Positions 9,970-21,005 of a DNA stretch of 64,000 nucleotides are shown in pieces. Position 1 is the first letter of the stretch, and the number at the start of each line of letters is the position of its first letter. Made by a program: the position numbers and the translations under genes. The notes under the pieces are model-generated. The model saw nothing but the letters and a program-made list of their open reading frames with translations, was not told where the DNA came from and made no database searches. The stretch comes from Datnioides undecimradiatus (lineage: Eukaryota; Chordata; Actinopteri; Lobotiformes; Datnioididae), in assembly GCA_008933995.1 (NCBI GenBank), contig WARS01003150.1:732246-796245 (forward strand). The letters are read 5' to 3'.

Positions 9970-12900
9970 CGCCCAGCGGTCCAGGCCCGGACTCTAAGAA
10001 ATATCTTTAAAACTTGGTCCAAAATGTCGATGTGGACGTGGAACGGAGGCTGGACGGAGAGAAACTGGACGGTAAGTAGCGCAGTGCCCGGGTCTGTTGA
10101 CGTGAGCTGGAGTTTAACCCTGCTCGGGTAGATATGAAGGAGTTAGCTCCCGCAAGACAAACTCCGATACAACTTAGTGAAGCGCTCATCTTTTGTTTTT
10201 TAACCAGCATGTTGGCTCGGCTAACTCTCTAACTTCGTTCCCGGTCACACGAACACGAGCCGCTGCCTTCACTCGGTGTAAAACCGATGTGAGATGTTCG
10301 ATAACCTCCGAGGACTGAGCCCGAGTTTACCTCCGCCGCCGAATTTTAGTAACGCAGCGCGGCTAGCAGTCAAATTTAGCCCCGGTGTTGTAATGACTCC
10401 GTCCCACCAGTGTCCACCACTTTACCCAAGTAATTACAGGCGAGCTCTCGTAAGGCTGCTTGGAAGTAGTTTAGTTTAATTAGTTAGAGAAACATTTTAG
10501 CAGTTAGCTTAACACGACGGCCGTGTTTAAGCAGAGAAGGTGGGCATTAAACCTTCATGGCTACCCCATGTTGAAGGAGCCACAGGACTAGCAGCTCCCA
10601 TCACCGGCCGCACTCCAGGTCCAGAGTCATCACTGAGTCCTTCATGAAAACTGCCTCCGCTCGTGTTTCTAGCATAATGACACAGAGAACAGTCGGTGGC
10701 GGTAAGTGTGCTAAACTCTATATTCAAGAAGAAGCAGTGACACGACAGTGGACATCTAAATCATTTAAAAATAAAAGTAAATAAAATAGTAAAGGTGTTT
10801 GCAACAACTATCTAGAGTAAGGGTGTGCAGTCCAAAGCATGGTCCTGTTCAGAGTGTGGTGCTCCCACTCCTGACAGGTCTAAATACAAATCTAATACCT
10901 CATGGACACTGTGGGGTACTTTAAGACATGCAACATATTAAATGTATGTGCTTAGCTTGTATTTTGTATATCAAGTAGATTTCATTCTATAGCTCTAAAT
11001 CTCAAAGGTGCACAAAGGAAAATGTTATTTCAGACTCTAAATGGTCAAGTACTTCTGTATAAAGCTTAGTACTTGCCTTTAAAATGCCTTTAAAATGATC
11101 GTGGGCAGTAGAAACAGTCTGGTGATATTCCATATTTTCCTTTTCATCCACGTGCAGAGCCAAACCAAAACCCACTCTATCAACCTATTCGTTTTCTACC
11201 TCTGTGCCATGGTGCGTCATCAGTGTTCAGAAACGCTATAAAACACATTAATGGGCCACACAGGATGACATGTTCCCTCATTAACATGAACGCATACTGT
11301 AATTAAGTTTCAACCAATGCCACAAACTACTCAGTCCCTAGAGCACTAAAATGTGATCCAGCACTGAAAAACGGTTCCACCAGATCTGCTGAAAAAGAAA
11401 CTTGCCTTGTGAACCTTTAGTTACAAGGTTCATGTAACTCTCAACAGCTCCTAACAGATCCATGCCATCGATCTGTTTTTTAGTGTGACAGACAAGAGCA
11501 GGTTTAATTGCTGCAACTTTTGGTCAGTGTGAAGACATAATATGCATAGATTGCTGCGCAAACTGCACTTGTATCCAATGATATTGCATCATTTTCTGGA
11601 GAGTGGTGGTGAGACAGCATTAATTACTTAGTACTTAGTAATTGAGTAAAGCAATAGTAATTTTCACGTTCCTTAGTGGTTGTACTTACTCACATCGTAA
11701 TCAGGGTTTTCCCTGGATGTTTTTGAGACAGTGGTGGCAAAGGCTGAAGAACAGTGAGATGTGACTGTTTAGTTTGTGTTTGTTCCTTTTTTAGAGTGCG
11801 GTGCGTTCAAATCCTTTTTTTATTTATAAAACTGATGTAAACCAAAAAATGGAAGAGACGAAGATGAGATGAAGGAAAACAGCTTTCCGATATGAACAGA
11901 TACAGCAGGTGGCTTACATGACATGGAAGCCTTTGGAAAATAGCTGACTAGCTAGAATTTTCTTGAAAACACATAACAATAAAATCAAATAGGAAACACA
12001 ATAAAATCAGTAGAGAGAGGTGTCTTATTTGTCCAGTGTAGGGATTTGGAGTCACCAGGACACATAGCAGCTCCTGAAAGAGCTGTAACTATTTTCCTCT
12101 GAAATATTTATGGAAAATAAATGAACTGCACAAACAATAGAAATTTGTTTGCTGCTGGAGATCCTAATTTTCTGACTAATATGGGCAAGTCAGTGTAAAA
12201 GTATTGAAACTGACATTTAATGTCATTTTAACAGTGACTTATTGACGGTCCCTAAGTTAGACCTCTGTGCCTAAGAGTGAGCTTGGAAGTGAGCTCATTG
12301 CTCACAGTGGTGAAGAGATGCCACTGGATCCTGAGTGAATGTCAAATATTCAACTTAAAATTAAACTTCATTGGGTGGAATTTAAGATGTCTCAAATAAT
12401 TTGACAAGTACCACAGCTTAAAGTTAGAAGCTAAGGTTCTATATCCAGTCCTATATTCTTCTCTAACTAAGGCAAGGGAACTGGAATTAAAGGGGAGCTT
12501 GAGTATTTTTCCTGGACCTCCCTTTTCCACTTTTTTGTGTCCAGGATACCAAATTTTAGCAAACTGTTAGCCAAGAAATGGGCTACAATGTACAGTATTG
12601 GGCAATATATGTTCATTAAACTGTTTAGTCTCACAGCATTATGAAACATGTTTTTTGTGTATGTTACCAGGTCAACACAATAACTTGAGTTAACATTAGC
12701 TCCAGCAAGCGTATCCAGTTAGGAAGCAAACTATCCAGTTAGCTAATATGCAGGCTACAGTTTTTGCTCTTCTGAACCTAGTTACCTCTGCTACAACAGT
12801 CATTACAGTGATGAATTATCTGCTGTACATTTAAATTTACATCCATTCTGCTCAGGAACTAAGGGCTCTCTCCTTTTAACAACCCATGCTAACTCCATAG

Positions 12901-15900
12901 TTGGTGTTTATGCTTCTCAGATCTTTTCAGATTCAGTTAGAATTAGTTTTACAGTAAGTTTTAAGCTACAGTTCAGTTACAGTTCAGCACATTGATGGTG
13001 ACACATGAAAATTTGAATTATTTGCTATGATATACGTTGTTGTAAATGACGTGTAGAAAAAGAAGGCTAGCAGAATGAAGGCCAGGAAAGGCATGCAGGT
13101 GTTCAAATGGCATTTGTATTCTCCTACTTGTTGCTTTTACAGTAAAGAGTAACTAAACCATGGAGATTTTGGCTTAGGTGTCTCTAATGAGGTTGTTTGG
13201 TGACAAAAGCTGGCACCATATGTCATCTGCCTCCAGATCAGCCATTAGCAAAAATCAATTGCAGTAGCCTGTTTCAACCTTTAGAGGGCAGTCACTAAGC
13301 ATATTTGATACTCAATATGCAGAATTCAAATTCGTTGCGCTATACTGCTAAGATTTAGACGCGAAACATACAACACTACTGAACACCTGTTTACACTGGT
13401 TTTCAGCTGAAAACTGTGGTTTGTGGTTGTAGTTGCTCTTTAGGTGTATGGCTAACTAAGGATGTGCACAATTACTGAATTAACCAAGAAATGACCAAAG
13501 TACTCGTATGGTCACATCTTAGTGTTAACTTTAAGAATTGATCTTCTAACTAGAGTCTGACTGACTGCGCAGCAAAACACCAATAACCGCAGTTAATTTG
13601 AAGTAAGTGTAGATGATCTGACATCTGGTTATGGTGGATGGTCATGTTAGCTAACTGCTATTATAAGTGAAAGGTTGGAAACAACCTCATTTAAAACTAC
13701 ATATGATGGAGCAAAAAACCCCACTCACACATTTGAGTGTCTCTGTCATCACACAGGACATTAGCAAAACTATAACATTTCTCACACTGTGTTATATTGG
13801 AAGTTACCACTATGTTAGCATACTGCTAACCAAACGTTTCCCCAAAAAATTAACAGCTGATCCAGCAAATCATTCATCTTGTGAAAGCAATGTATTGCTT
13901 TTAATGAAAGATGACAGAAATATCTGAAGGCACAGCAGGCACAGGTGATAATCAATGTCATGTCCTGCCTCAGTCCTTAAAGGGGAGGACGCCCCAAACA
14001 GGAAGTCAAGAGGGCTGTCGCAACAGTAATTCTATATTTTTAAAATATGCGAAATATGTACATCATGATTTACTTTCATTGACTATGCTCAATGATGACG
14101 AACTCAGAAAACAACAGGATTCCTTGTTTGGGATTCATCTAGTCATCAATCCCCTTTTCACTCGATTCAGCACCAATACAGCAGCCATTTTGGATCCACT
14201 CAGGGCAGTTACTTGGGCAAACATGCAATTCTAACTATTGAAAAGCAGACGATTAGTTTTTCTATGGTTTCTACGATTAGGTTATCATATTACCATCTGC
14301 CATCTCTGGTACTGTAGAACTTTCCATTCAACACGCTTCAAGCAGTTTGTCTTCTATCATTAGAAACTCTGACCAAACTCTTTATAAGAAATGTGCGCAC
14401 TGTGTACAGATGTTTGAAGTTCTACTTGAGTTAAAGGTACAGATTTTACTAAAATTCGACTTGTACAAAAGTAATCTCTTGCTGTCATCATTTAATCATC
14501 TGAGTCTGAGGCAGTGTAAACATCTGAGCACCTGTCCTCTGTATTTTTCTTATTTTGTTACCTGTAACCTGTGCGCTGTGGCTTGCATTTTCATTTGTTT
14601 TCCCTGCATCTCTGTTGCTTTCCGCTTTTTGCAGAGCGCTGCTTCTCTGCTGTCGCTGTGTTTGTGTGACTGACACACATGCAAAGCGGAGAGGCTGCAG
14701 CAGACAGGAAGACCCTCAACATTCACACCAGTTTCAGCAATGGGGCGCCTTCCCGCTGGGTTGTGCTGAGACATTGGGGTCTTTGTTTGCAATTTGAAAC
14801 CTAATCATCGCATAACTCAGAAAATGTTTTAGATTTCTGATTCCCTGCTTTGCTCTCGCCAGCGCCACTCGCTCTTTTCATTCACTCTCTATAGCTCAAG
14901 CAATTGGTGTATATCCCACTTTTTAGGGTTGCTCGCTGATTTGGCTGAGGAGGCGTGGCCTTGCATTCTAAATTACCTTTATTGCACCTCACACCCCAAA
15001 TAATAATTGGCCGCTATGTAGTGGTTACCTTAATTCACCTCATCCAGCATGCTTCTTGCTCTGGTATACCAGTGCTATACCAGGTATTTAGGTGTCCCTG
15101 GAGCAGTCACATCTACAGTTTCACTCTTGTACAATGTTTCAGAAATTGTACCATTAAGCGCTTGCACATAAAATTCATGGGAAAAAGGGACCAGGTTGAA
15201 AACTACCATACCCTGATAAGCCAACGGTATCTTGTTCACAAAGTAACCGTTATTTTTGTTCTGTTTTTCTTCTCCTGTTTTGCAGGTCTGTAAAAATGTT
15301 GAGCTGCGTCTGTGATTCAGCTGCTGTGACTGTGGGGGCTGCTGAATACTAAAATAGACTGTGGGCCAACACAAGAGCTCTTCTAAGGAATCACGCAGAC
15401 CCAGTCAGAGCTCCCAAAGCTCCTCATCACTGCAGCCCGTTTAGGGTTGCTATGGCAGCTGCTGTCACAGAGACCAAGTGCTGGACACAGGCTTCCCTCA
15501 GTAAGGCAGGACAGACCACTAGTCATTGCCACAAAAGACCATCAAACAGTCAACAAACAGCACTTAACATTAATTCTAGCCCTCCAAGTTAACAAAACGA
15601 CCAAAGGTCTTGTAGGCTGACGGTCAGCTCTCTGGAGAATCCTCATGTTTCTTGTCTGTGTCCGCTCAGGCTCTTGGCCAGAGTCCCTGTGTGGCAGCAG
15701 AGCCATCACTGTTCCCTCTGTTAGACCATGTTCCACCAGCAGGACCATCTGAAGAGCCAGCTGCAGGAGAGCCACTCAGCCAACAGGCAACTCTTCCACT
15801 GCCAGGAGTGTGGTAAGCAGTACAACACCCAGCTGGGTTATAGACGCCACCTGGTGGCAGCCCACAGTGCTCCAACGGGACTGCCCTGCCCAGAGGGGGC

Positions 15901-18900
15901 ATCTTCCCTCCTGGAGCACCTGGGCAGCCATATTGACAGACCTCCACCATCCGAGGGAAACACTAACGCTACCGTGCCAGTGAGAGAGAGGAAATACTCA
16001 TGTGAGAGATGCGACCGCCGTTTTTATACACGAAAGGATGTCCGACGCCACGCTGTGGTGCACACAGGCCGCCGTGATTTCCTGTGCCCGCGCTGTGCAC
16101 AACGTTTCGGTCGCAGAGACCACCTGACCCGCCACTTGAAGAAGAGCCATGCCCAGGAGTCAGGGTTGATGCCACCTTGTACGCCCAGCACTCCTGTCGC
16201 AACACCAACCCCCGCCCCCCAGTGTCCTGTGAAGGAGGAGCCCAGCCCTGTGACCTCTGATATGGGTTCTGTGTCCAAGGAGCCCATGGAGACTTACCCC
16301 AGGGACATGTACAACTCCTATCCCATGGCCAATCCCTTACCTGGGTTGAGCCACCCTCATGGCCTTATGCAGGGCTCCTTATCTTCGAGCATGGGAGTGG
16401 GTCGCCACATGACCCCCCAAAATCCCCATCCCCATCATCATCATCTGCAGCCCCCAGCGGCTCCGCAGCAGCAGTCCTACACCAACATGACCAGGTACCA
16501 GCATGGATCTACCTCATATCCTCGTGCCGACGTGGACAGTTTCTTGCTGGACCTGCAGAGTGCACCCCCACCTCACCTGAGTGTGGCCAACTCCTCTACC
16601 TCTACTTCTGCCTCCCCTCAGAGGGAGGTGCTTGGTGAAGGGGTGGGTGCTGGCGGCGACCCCCACCTGCTGTCCAGGAGCCCTGCTATCTCCTCAACTG
16701 AGCTGTCCTGCGCCACTAACATGGACCTTGGGCCTCTGCTGGGCTTCTTACCATTCAGCCTGCCGCCCTACAGCCCTCACATGGGAATGGGAGGTTTAGT
16801 GATGAGCTACCCACCTGCTACCACGACCGCTTCCTCTCCATCATCTTCTACAGGGCTGTCTTCCCAGGCTCCAGGGCCTTTCACTTTCTTTCAGCCTCCC
16901 CAGGCTCATGTACCGCAGGGCCCTGGAGCTCACAACCACAGCCAGCTACCTCAGGCATACAGCAGTCCTGCTATGAGCACTTCCAGCTCCCTACCTCACT
17001 ATTACCAGGCCTTTCAGCAGTAAACAGTTCTGTTCCAAGGAATGTTGCCTGTTGGATCATGAAAAGGGTAAAACAGCATCTTCATTGTAAAACAAATGTT
17101 TAACTTTAGCCTGTCAGTGCTAATGATGCTAACCTTAGTTATTTTTTGTTGAACACAACAAATCACCTCATCAGTATTACCTCATTATTTAAAAAGGAAG
17201 CTTGAACCTTCGTGGAAACGTAGATGTTCTCACTACAACCAAAATAGAATAGTATTACTTTTCATCAGACTTGTTACCAACAGTGGATGCACTTAACACT
17301 CATCACAGAACATCTGCACAATGCAGAGCGTCATCCAGTTTTGGGTTTTCTACAGTGTTAGGGAATATTTATCCAATAATGTATCGTTCTAAAGAAAAAT
17401 GTCCACTTCCTTACTGACGCTGATTTAAGATTTTCTCATTTTAGTATATTGGAGCATAAATAGCCTTACAGCGTGAGATTTGTTGGTGTTAAGTGTATCA
17501 CTTACAGTCAGTGAGTACATGCAAGAAGCCTTCAAAACTCAGCAGAACTTACTGGATGTGATATCAGGTCATTAACTATCAAAATATGCTGTAAAGAGCA
17601 GCATCATACCAGTTGGTGTCTGTGCAGTAAGAGCATCACCGCAACATCATTTGTGGAACTCAGAATTAGGCCTTGTTAGAGATAGGCCTTTCTTCTTCTA
17701 TCAGTAAGGGCAGTCAGTAACAGTTATTGTAAAGCTTGACCACGCATACTAAATTTTACAGAAATTGTAAACCCTGGGATGTAAACTATTTTTACTTAAT
17801 TGAACAGTAAATAAACAATGTCACACACCTTTACTGAAAACGCAGAAGCATTTGACAAACATCAGAAACCAAAGTTCTGATGTGCTTCTGTTGGAAAAAT
17901 GTAACCAAGCAGCTCTTCACATCAGAATTCACATTGGAAATTCTTAAATGCAGTGATGAAGTCACGTCAGCAGGGTGACACATACTCCAATGCTACTTTT
18001 TTGCTGTATGACATAGCATCGTTAAATTAAAATGCACTTATGTTTCTTTTTCACCACAGCAGGTCATGCCAGATCGCACACCACTGTTGTCTATGGCAAG
18101 AAACTTTTTAAATGATTTTTTTTTTTAAAAAAACCCTTTTCGCATATTCTGACCATGTGGGCAAGAACATTTGACACGTTGGGGACCGTTCAGTCAAAGA
18201 CCTGTTGCTAAGACATGCTCTTAAAGCTCATCTCTTACAGGAAAATACTGTATTCTGTTAAATAGGTCTGTTTTAGAAACACTCTGCATGGATCACCTGT
18301 TTACCACCATCCTCACTGTGTCTTGCAGTTCTCTGTCTGAACGGGACCTCAGAGAGCAGATGCACAGCTGTTTGCTGCATGACCCTTAGATCTCTTGAAT
18401 CTGCCGTTCAGAGGTCAAATAGAGAACTCTGAAACGCACAGTTGCAGACACCCTGTGCTAATCAGGACGCTGATCTCAGGGTTGCTGTCTGTCCCTTAAG
18501 ATTCATGAAAGCACATATGCATATGTAGTATGCATATATGTATTATATAAATTAGCCCTGATAGCCAGCTAACAGAAGGCACACTCAGGTGTTCACAACA
18601 ATTTGTTATGGAAATGACATGAGCATTCTGAACTCACCTGTTGGTGAGAGATGGCGATCCAACACTGTGAGACAACCACTCTGCGTGATAGTTGCAGAGT
18701 GGTTGGAGAGCTCACCAAAAATGACAAACAATATAGAATGTTTACTGTCAGTCATTTTTAGCCTCGCCTGTATGCTTGGGACATGTCATAGTAAGGAAGA
18801 TGAAAGCATTTGGTAATATGTCGACCTACCTATGTAAACTTGGTCGTCCAGCCCTCTCCCCCATTTCCATGTTTTCCATAGGGTTAGGTGGAAACCCTGG

Positions 18901-21005
18901 CTATATGATGTGACCAGGGCCACTCAGGAACAGCATTGGAATTTAGAGAAAACAAGTCTCAAAGCGCTCCCTCTTATTTGTTTTGTTCTTTTCAAACTCT
19001 TCCACTGGATATGAGCAGGTTGATGCCGACCTGCTCGTTGTGAATTTCTGAATAGAATGCAGTATAAATTCTACAAAGGCCTTCCAGAGCACTTGTACCT
19101 ATCTCCTATCTTTTTACTATGTCACTGTTGCCATTGACACCCATTGCTGGATCATAAGAGTTTTTGATGTAATGAGGACTAAAGGCCACTCCCCCCTCTG
19201 ATCCTGGCCTCTCGGTGCTGCAGGGGCTCAGCAAAGCCAGAGAAGGGAGCTGCTGGTCTGTCGAGATTCACGGTTCCTTTAAAGAGTCGCGCTGCATCGT
19301 GACAACAATAACGGATCCTAACCAGCAGACAACCTTCCAATAGTGGATGCTCCACTGAAGAAATTGGTCAAGTGTAGTGGAAATGGAGGAACCCTCCAGT
19401 TGGACGTTGCGAGTGAGTGATGACATATTGGAAAGAAGATATTTCGAGAGAGTGAGAGTTCAATGGCACTCTCTCTTCTGCCTTAATTCCATGAACTTTG
19501 TTGAAGGACTTCTCTTCCCAGCATTGTAACCAGCCTCCAAGTGTTGCACCAATGTCTTAAAATGCTACTGTTGTGCCTCTCTAAGAGTGTCTAATCTCTT
19601 GACAGGGTTTAAGCACTTATGACATTTCTAGAAAAGGATGAATTTGATCTGTACCTCAAACACACAGGACTGTGGGTTTCTGTTTTTATTTGTATTTGCT
19701 TCTAGTTATTTGGCTCTTACTTGTGCCATAGATTGAAACTGTAAAGGTAGATTTTATGAATCTAAACTCTTTATCTAGCGGCAGACATTGACATTATAAT
19801 TCAGTCAAACTTTCTACCTCTCTACCTTGTCATATATCTTTCTGCAAAAATCATTAGAACTAGTTTTAACCTGTAACAGTTAGGCAGTTTTTACCACTGT
19901 TGACAATGGGGATATTCAGAATTCAACTTTGAAGGACCAGGTACACTGAAGTCCTAGGCAGTGGTGTATTCCAGGGTCAGACATTGTTCTCTATACTTGC
20001 CTTTAATGATATTTCTACTTATTTACTACCTCAGAAGAGACAGGCGACTGTCCATCTAACTGCAGAGAAAATGTCTGTGTAGAGTTTTATTTTTGTCAGA
20101 AGAAGCACATGTACTTTGTATCTCCATAGTTTTTTTACTGAGTTAGCTCACGGCAGAATGATGTCTAGTGTTAGTCCAGGTCCACACTGCATTTGTTCTT
20201 TTTCTGATGCCATCTCTGCCTCTCCAGTCTGGAATGTTTAGTCTGTTTATGAATGTGGGCCTCAGTTGAAAGGAATTCCATAGTCACATGTTGGATGTGC
20301 AGACAACACTTTAGTACAGTGGACACTCATTGGGAGCGCTTCACCTTAAAGCAGCATCATCACTAACCATTCCACATATGAAGAACAATGCCAGACACTT
20401 GCTGGTTCCAGCCTCTTCACTGTGACTGTTGGCTACTTTTCTATCCCGCAAAGGAATTTCAAGTTAAAGTAAATAGTAAATATAACATTTAATTATTATA
20501 AAATATTATATAATGATGTTCTGGCAATTGGAGTTGTACATGACAATAATGTCATAGTTAAAAAATAAATTAGTTGGGGGCAGCAGCAAATTTCCCAGCA
20601 GGAAGCCCACCCTCAGCTACGACCAGTACCATGTTACATTACTATACACTTTTACATGTTACATTGTTATTCACACTTACAGACTGGTACATGTGTGACA
20701 GGTTTGAAGATGGGACTGTGTCTGTATAACAACATTCAACCTGAGTAGAAACCTTCCAGACTGAACACACAGCAGAGAATTCAGACACCAGGATCCATTT
20801 CACTAAACGACTGTGCTGCCTGCATTTAGACTGGAGCTGAGAACCACTACAATGCAGGTGTTACCACCTTTAACCTAGATAAGTTTTGCATTAGGCGTTT
20901 GTATTATCACTTCATAGTTTAGAAGACAGTGACATGTAAAGGAGTTGTCATTTTCTGATTGTCTGAGCATAAAGTAATACAAAATAAATGAATCTTTAGA
21001 TTTCC
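9970..21005 (+). CDS. plagl2: plagl2-like zinc-finger gene, transcript extent
   Basis: This is the proposed transcription unit. Exon 1 (about 9970-10071) ends at ACG|GTAAGT and is probably non-coding. A possible leader exon is 15287-15499 (AG|GTCTG ... CTCA|GTAAGG). The last exon starts at 15670 after a pyrimidine-rich TCCGCTCAG and runs to about 21000. Coding is confined to 15728-17023. Poly(A) signals AATAAA occur at 17810-17815, 20564-20569 and 20983-20988. The last is followed by a GT-rich stretch, suggesting a 3' UTR of up to 4 kb. Human PLAGL2 also has a long 3' UTR and lies near ASXL1. Exon 1 and the leader exon are inferred from splice motifs only. Confidence 0.55.
10022..10071 (+). 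other. plagl2: Probable exon 1 end and strong splice donor
   Basis: The sequence ends GGACG|GTAAGT at 10071/10072. An open ATG frame from 10024 runs 16 codons into the donor. It could be a short upstream ORF, or the true N-terminus if an unseen in-phase exon follows. Confidence 0.4.
10072..15669. other. Large first intron, no coding exon recognised
   Basis: I looked on both strands for codons of the missing N-terminal PLAG fingers (CGKAF and HMATHS type) and found none. The region is AT-rich with scattered short ORFs lacking family features. At 15287-15499 a possible leader exon holds two short upstream ORFs (ATG at 15296 and 15452). Confidence 0.45.
15728..17023 (+). CDS. plagl2: PLAG-family C2H2 zinc-finger transcription factor (PLAGL2-like)
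   Basis: 431-residue open frame encoding a nuclear DNA-binding activator of the PLAG family. Good C2H2 fingers: C25-C28-H41-H46, C92-C95-H108-H112 and C120-C123-H136-H141; [14 protein letters not shown] and CAQRFG.RDHLTRH are family signatures. Residues 52-68 hold a broken finger: one Cys (C54), then LLEHLGSH. Residues 1-16 are the tail of another finger whose cysteines are missing and whose first His is Gln. V168-K169-E170-E171 is a SUMO consensus. The C-terminus ([19 protein letters not shown], final HYYQAFQQ) matches the PLAGL2 activation region better than PLAG1. An in-frame TAG lies directly before ACCATGT (-3 A), so this Met is the start unless an upstream exon splices to ACC at 15725. 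PLAGL2 is nearly 500 residues with seven fingers, so this is a shortened product. The teleost paralogue plagx is an alternative name. Confidence 0.82.
   Translation: MFHQQDHLKSQLQESHSANRQLFHCQECGKQYNTQLGYRRHLVAAHSAPTGLPCPEGASSLLEHLGSHIDRPPPSEGNTNATVPVRERKYSCERCDRRFYTRKDVRRHAVVHTGRRDFLCPRCAQRFGRRDHLTRHLKKSHAQESGLMPPCTPSTPVATPTPAPQCPVKEEPSPVTSDMGSVSKEPMETYPRDMYNSYPMANPLPGLSHPHGLMQGSLSSSMGVGRHMTPQNPHPHHHHLQPPAAPQQQSYTNMTRYQHGSTSYPRADVDSFLLDLQSAPPPHLSVANSSTSTSASPQREVLGEGVGAGGDPHLLSRSPAISSTELSCATNMDLGPLLGFLPFSLPPYSPHMGMGGLVMSYPPATTTASSPSSSTGLSSQAPGPFTFFQPPQAHVPQGPGAHNHSQLPQAYSSPAMSTSSSLPHYYQAFQQ
17024..21005 (+). other. plagl2: Long 3' UTR of the plagl2-like gene
   Basis: No ORF with recognisable homology follows the stop. 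The region is AT-rich with several ATTTA words and AATAAA at 17810, 20564 and 20983. The last signal, with downstream TGTGTCCGTGTGTTTTA, is the best distal cleavage site. The extent is inferred from signals, not transcripts. Confidence 0.5.
20983..20988 (+). terminator. Distal poly(A) signal, plagl2-like gene
   Basis: AATAAA followed by a GT-rich downstream element within 40 bp. It is a canonical cleavage/polyadenylation context. Confidence 0.55.

Noticed and set aside
13667..14234. Two overlapping frames of 86 and 107 codons in the plagl2-like intron
   Set aside because: AT-rich composition, no family features, and no zinc-finger residues that would supply the missing N-terminus.
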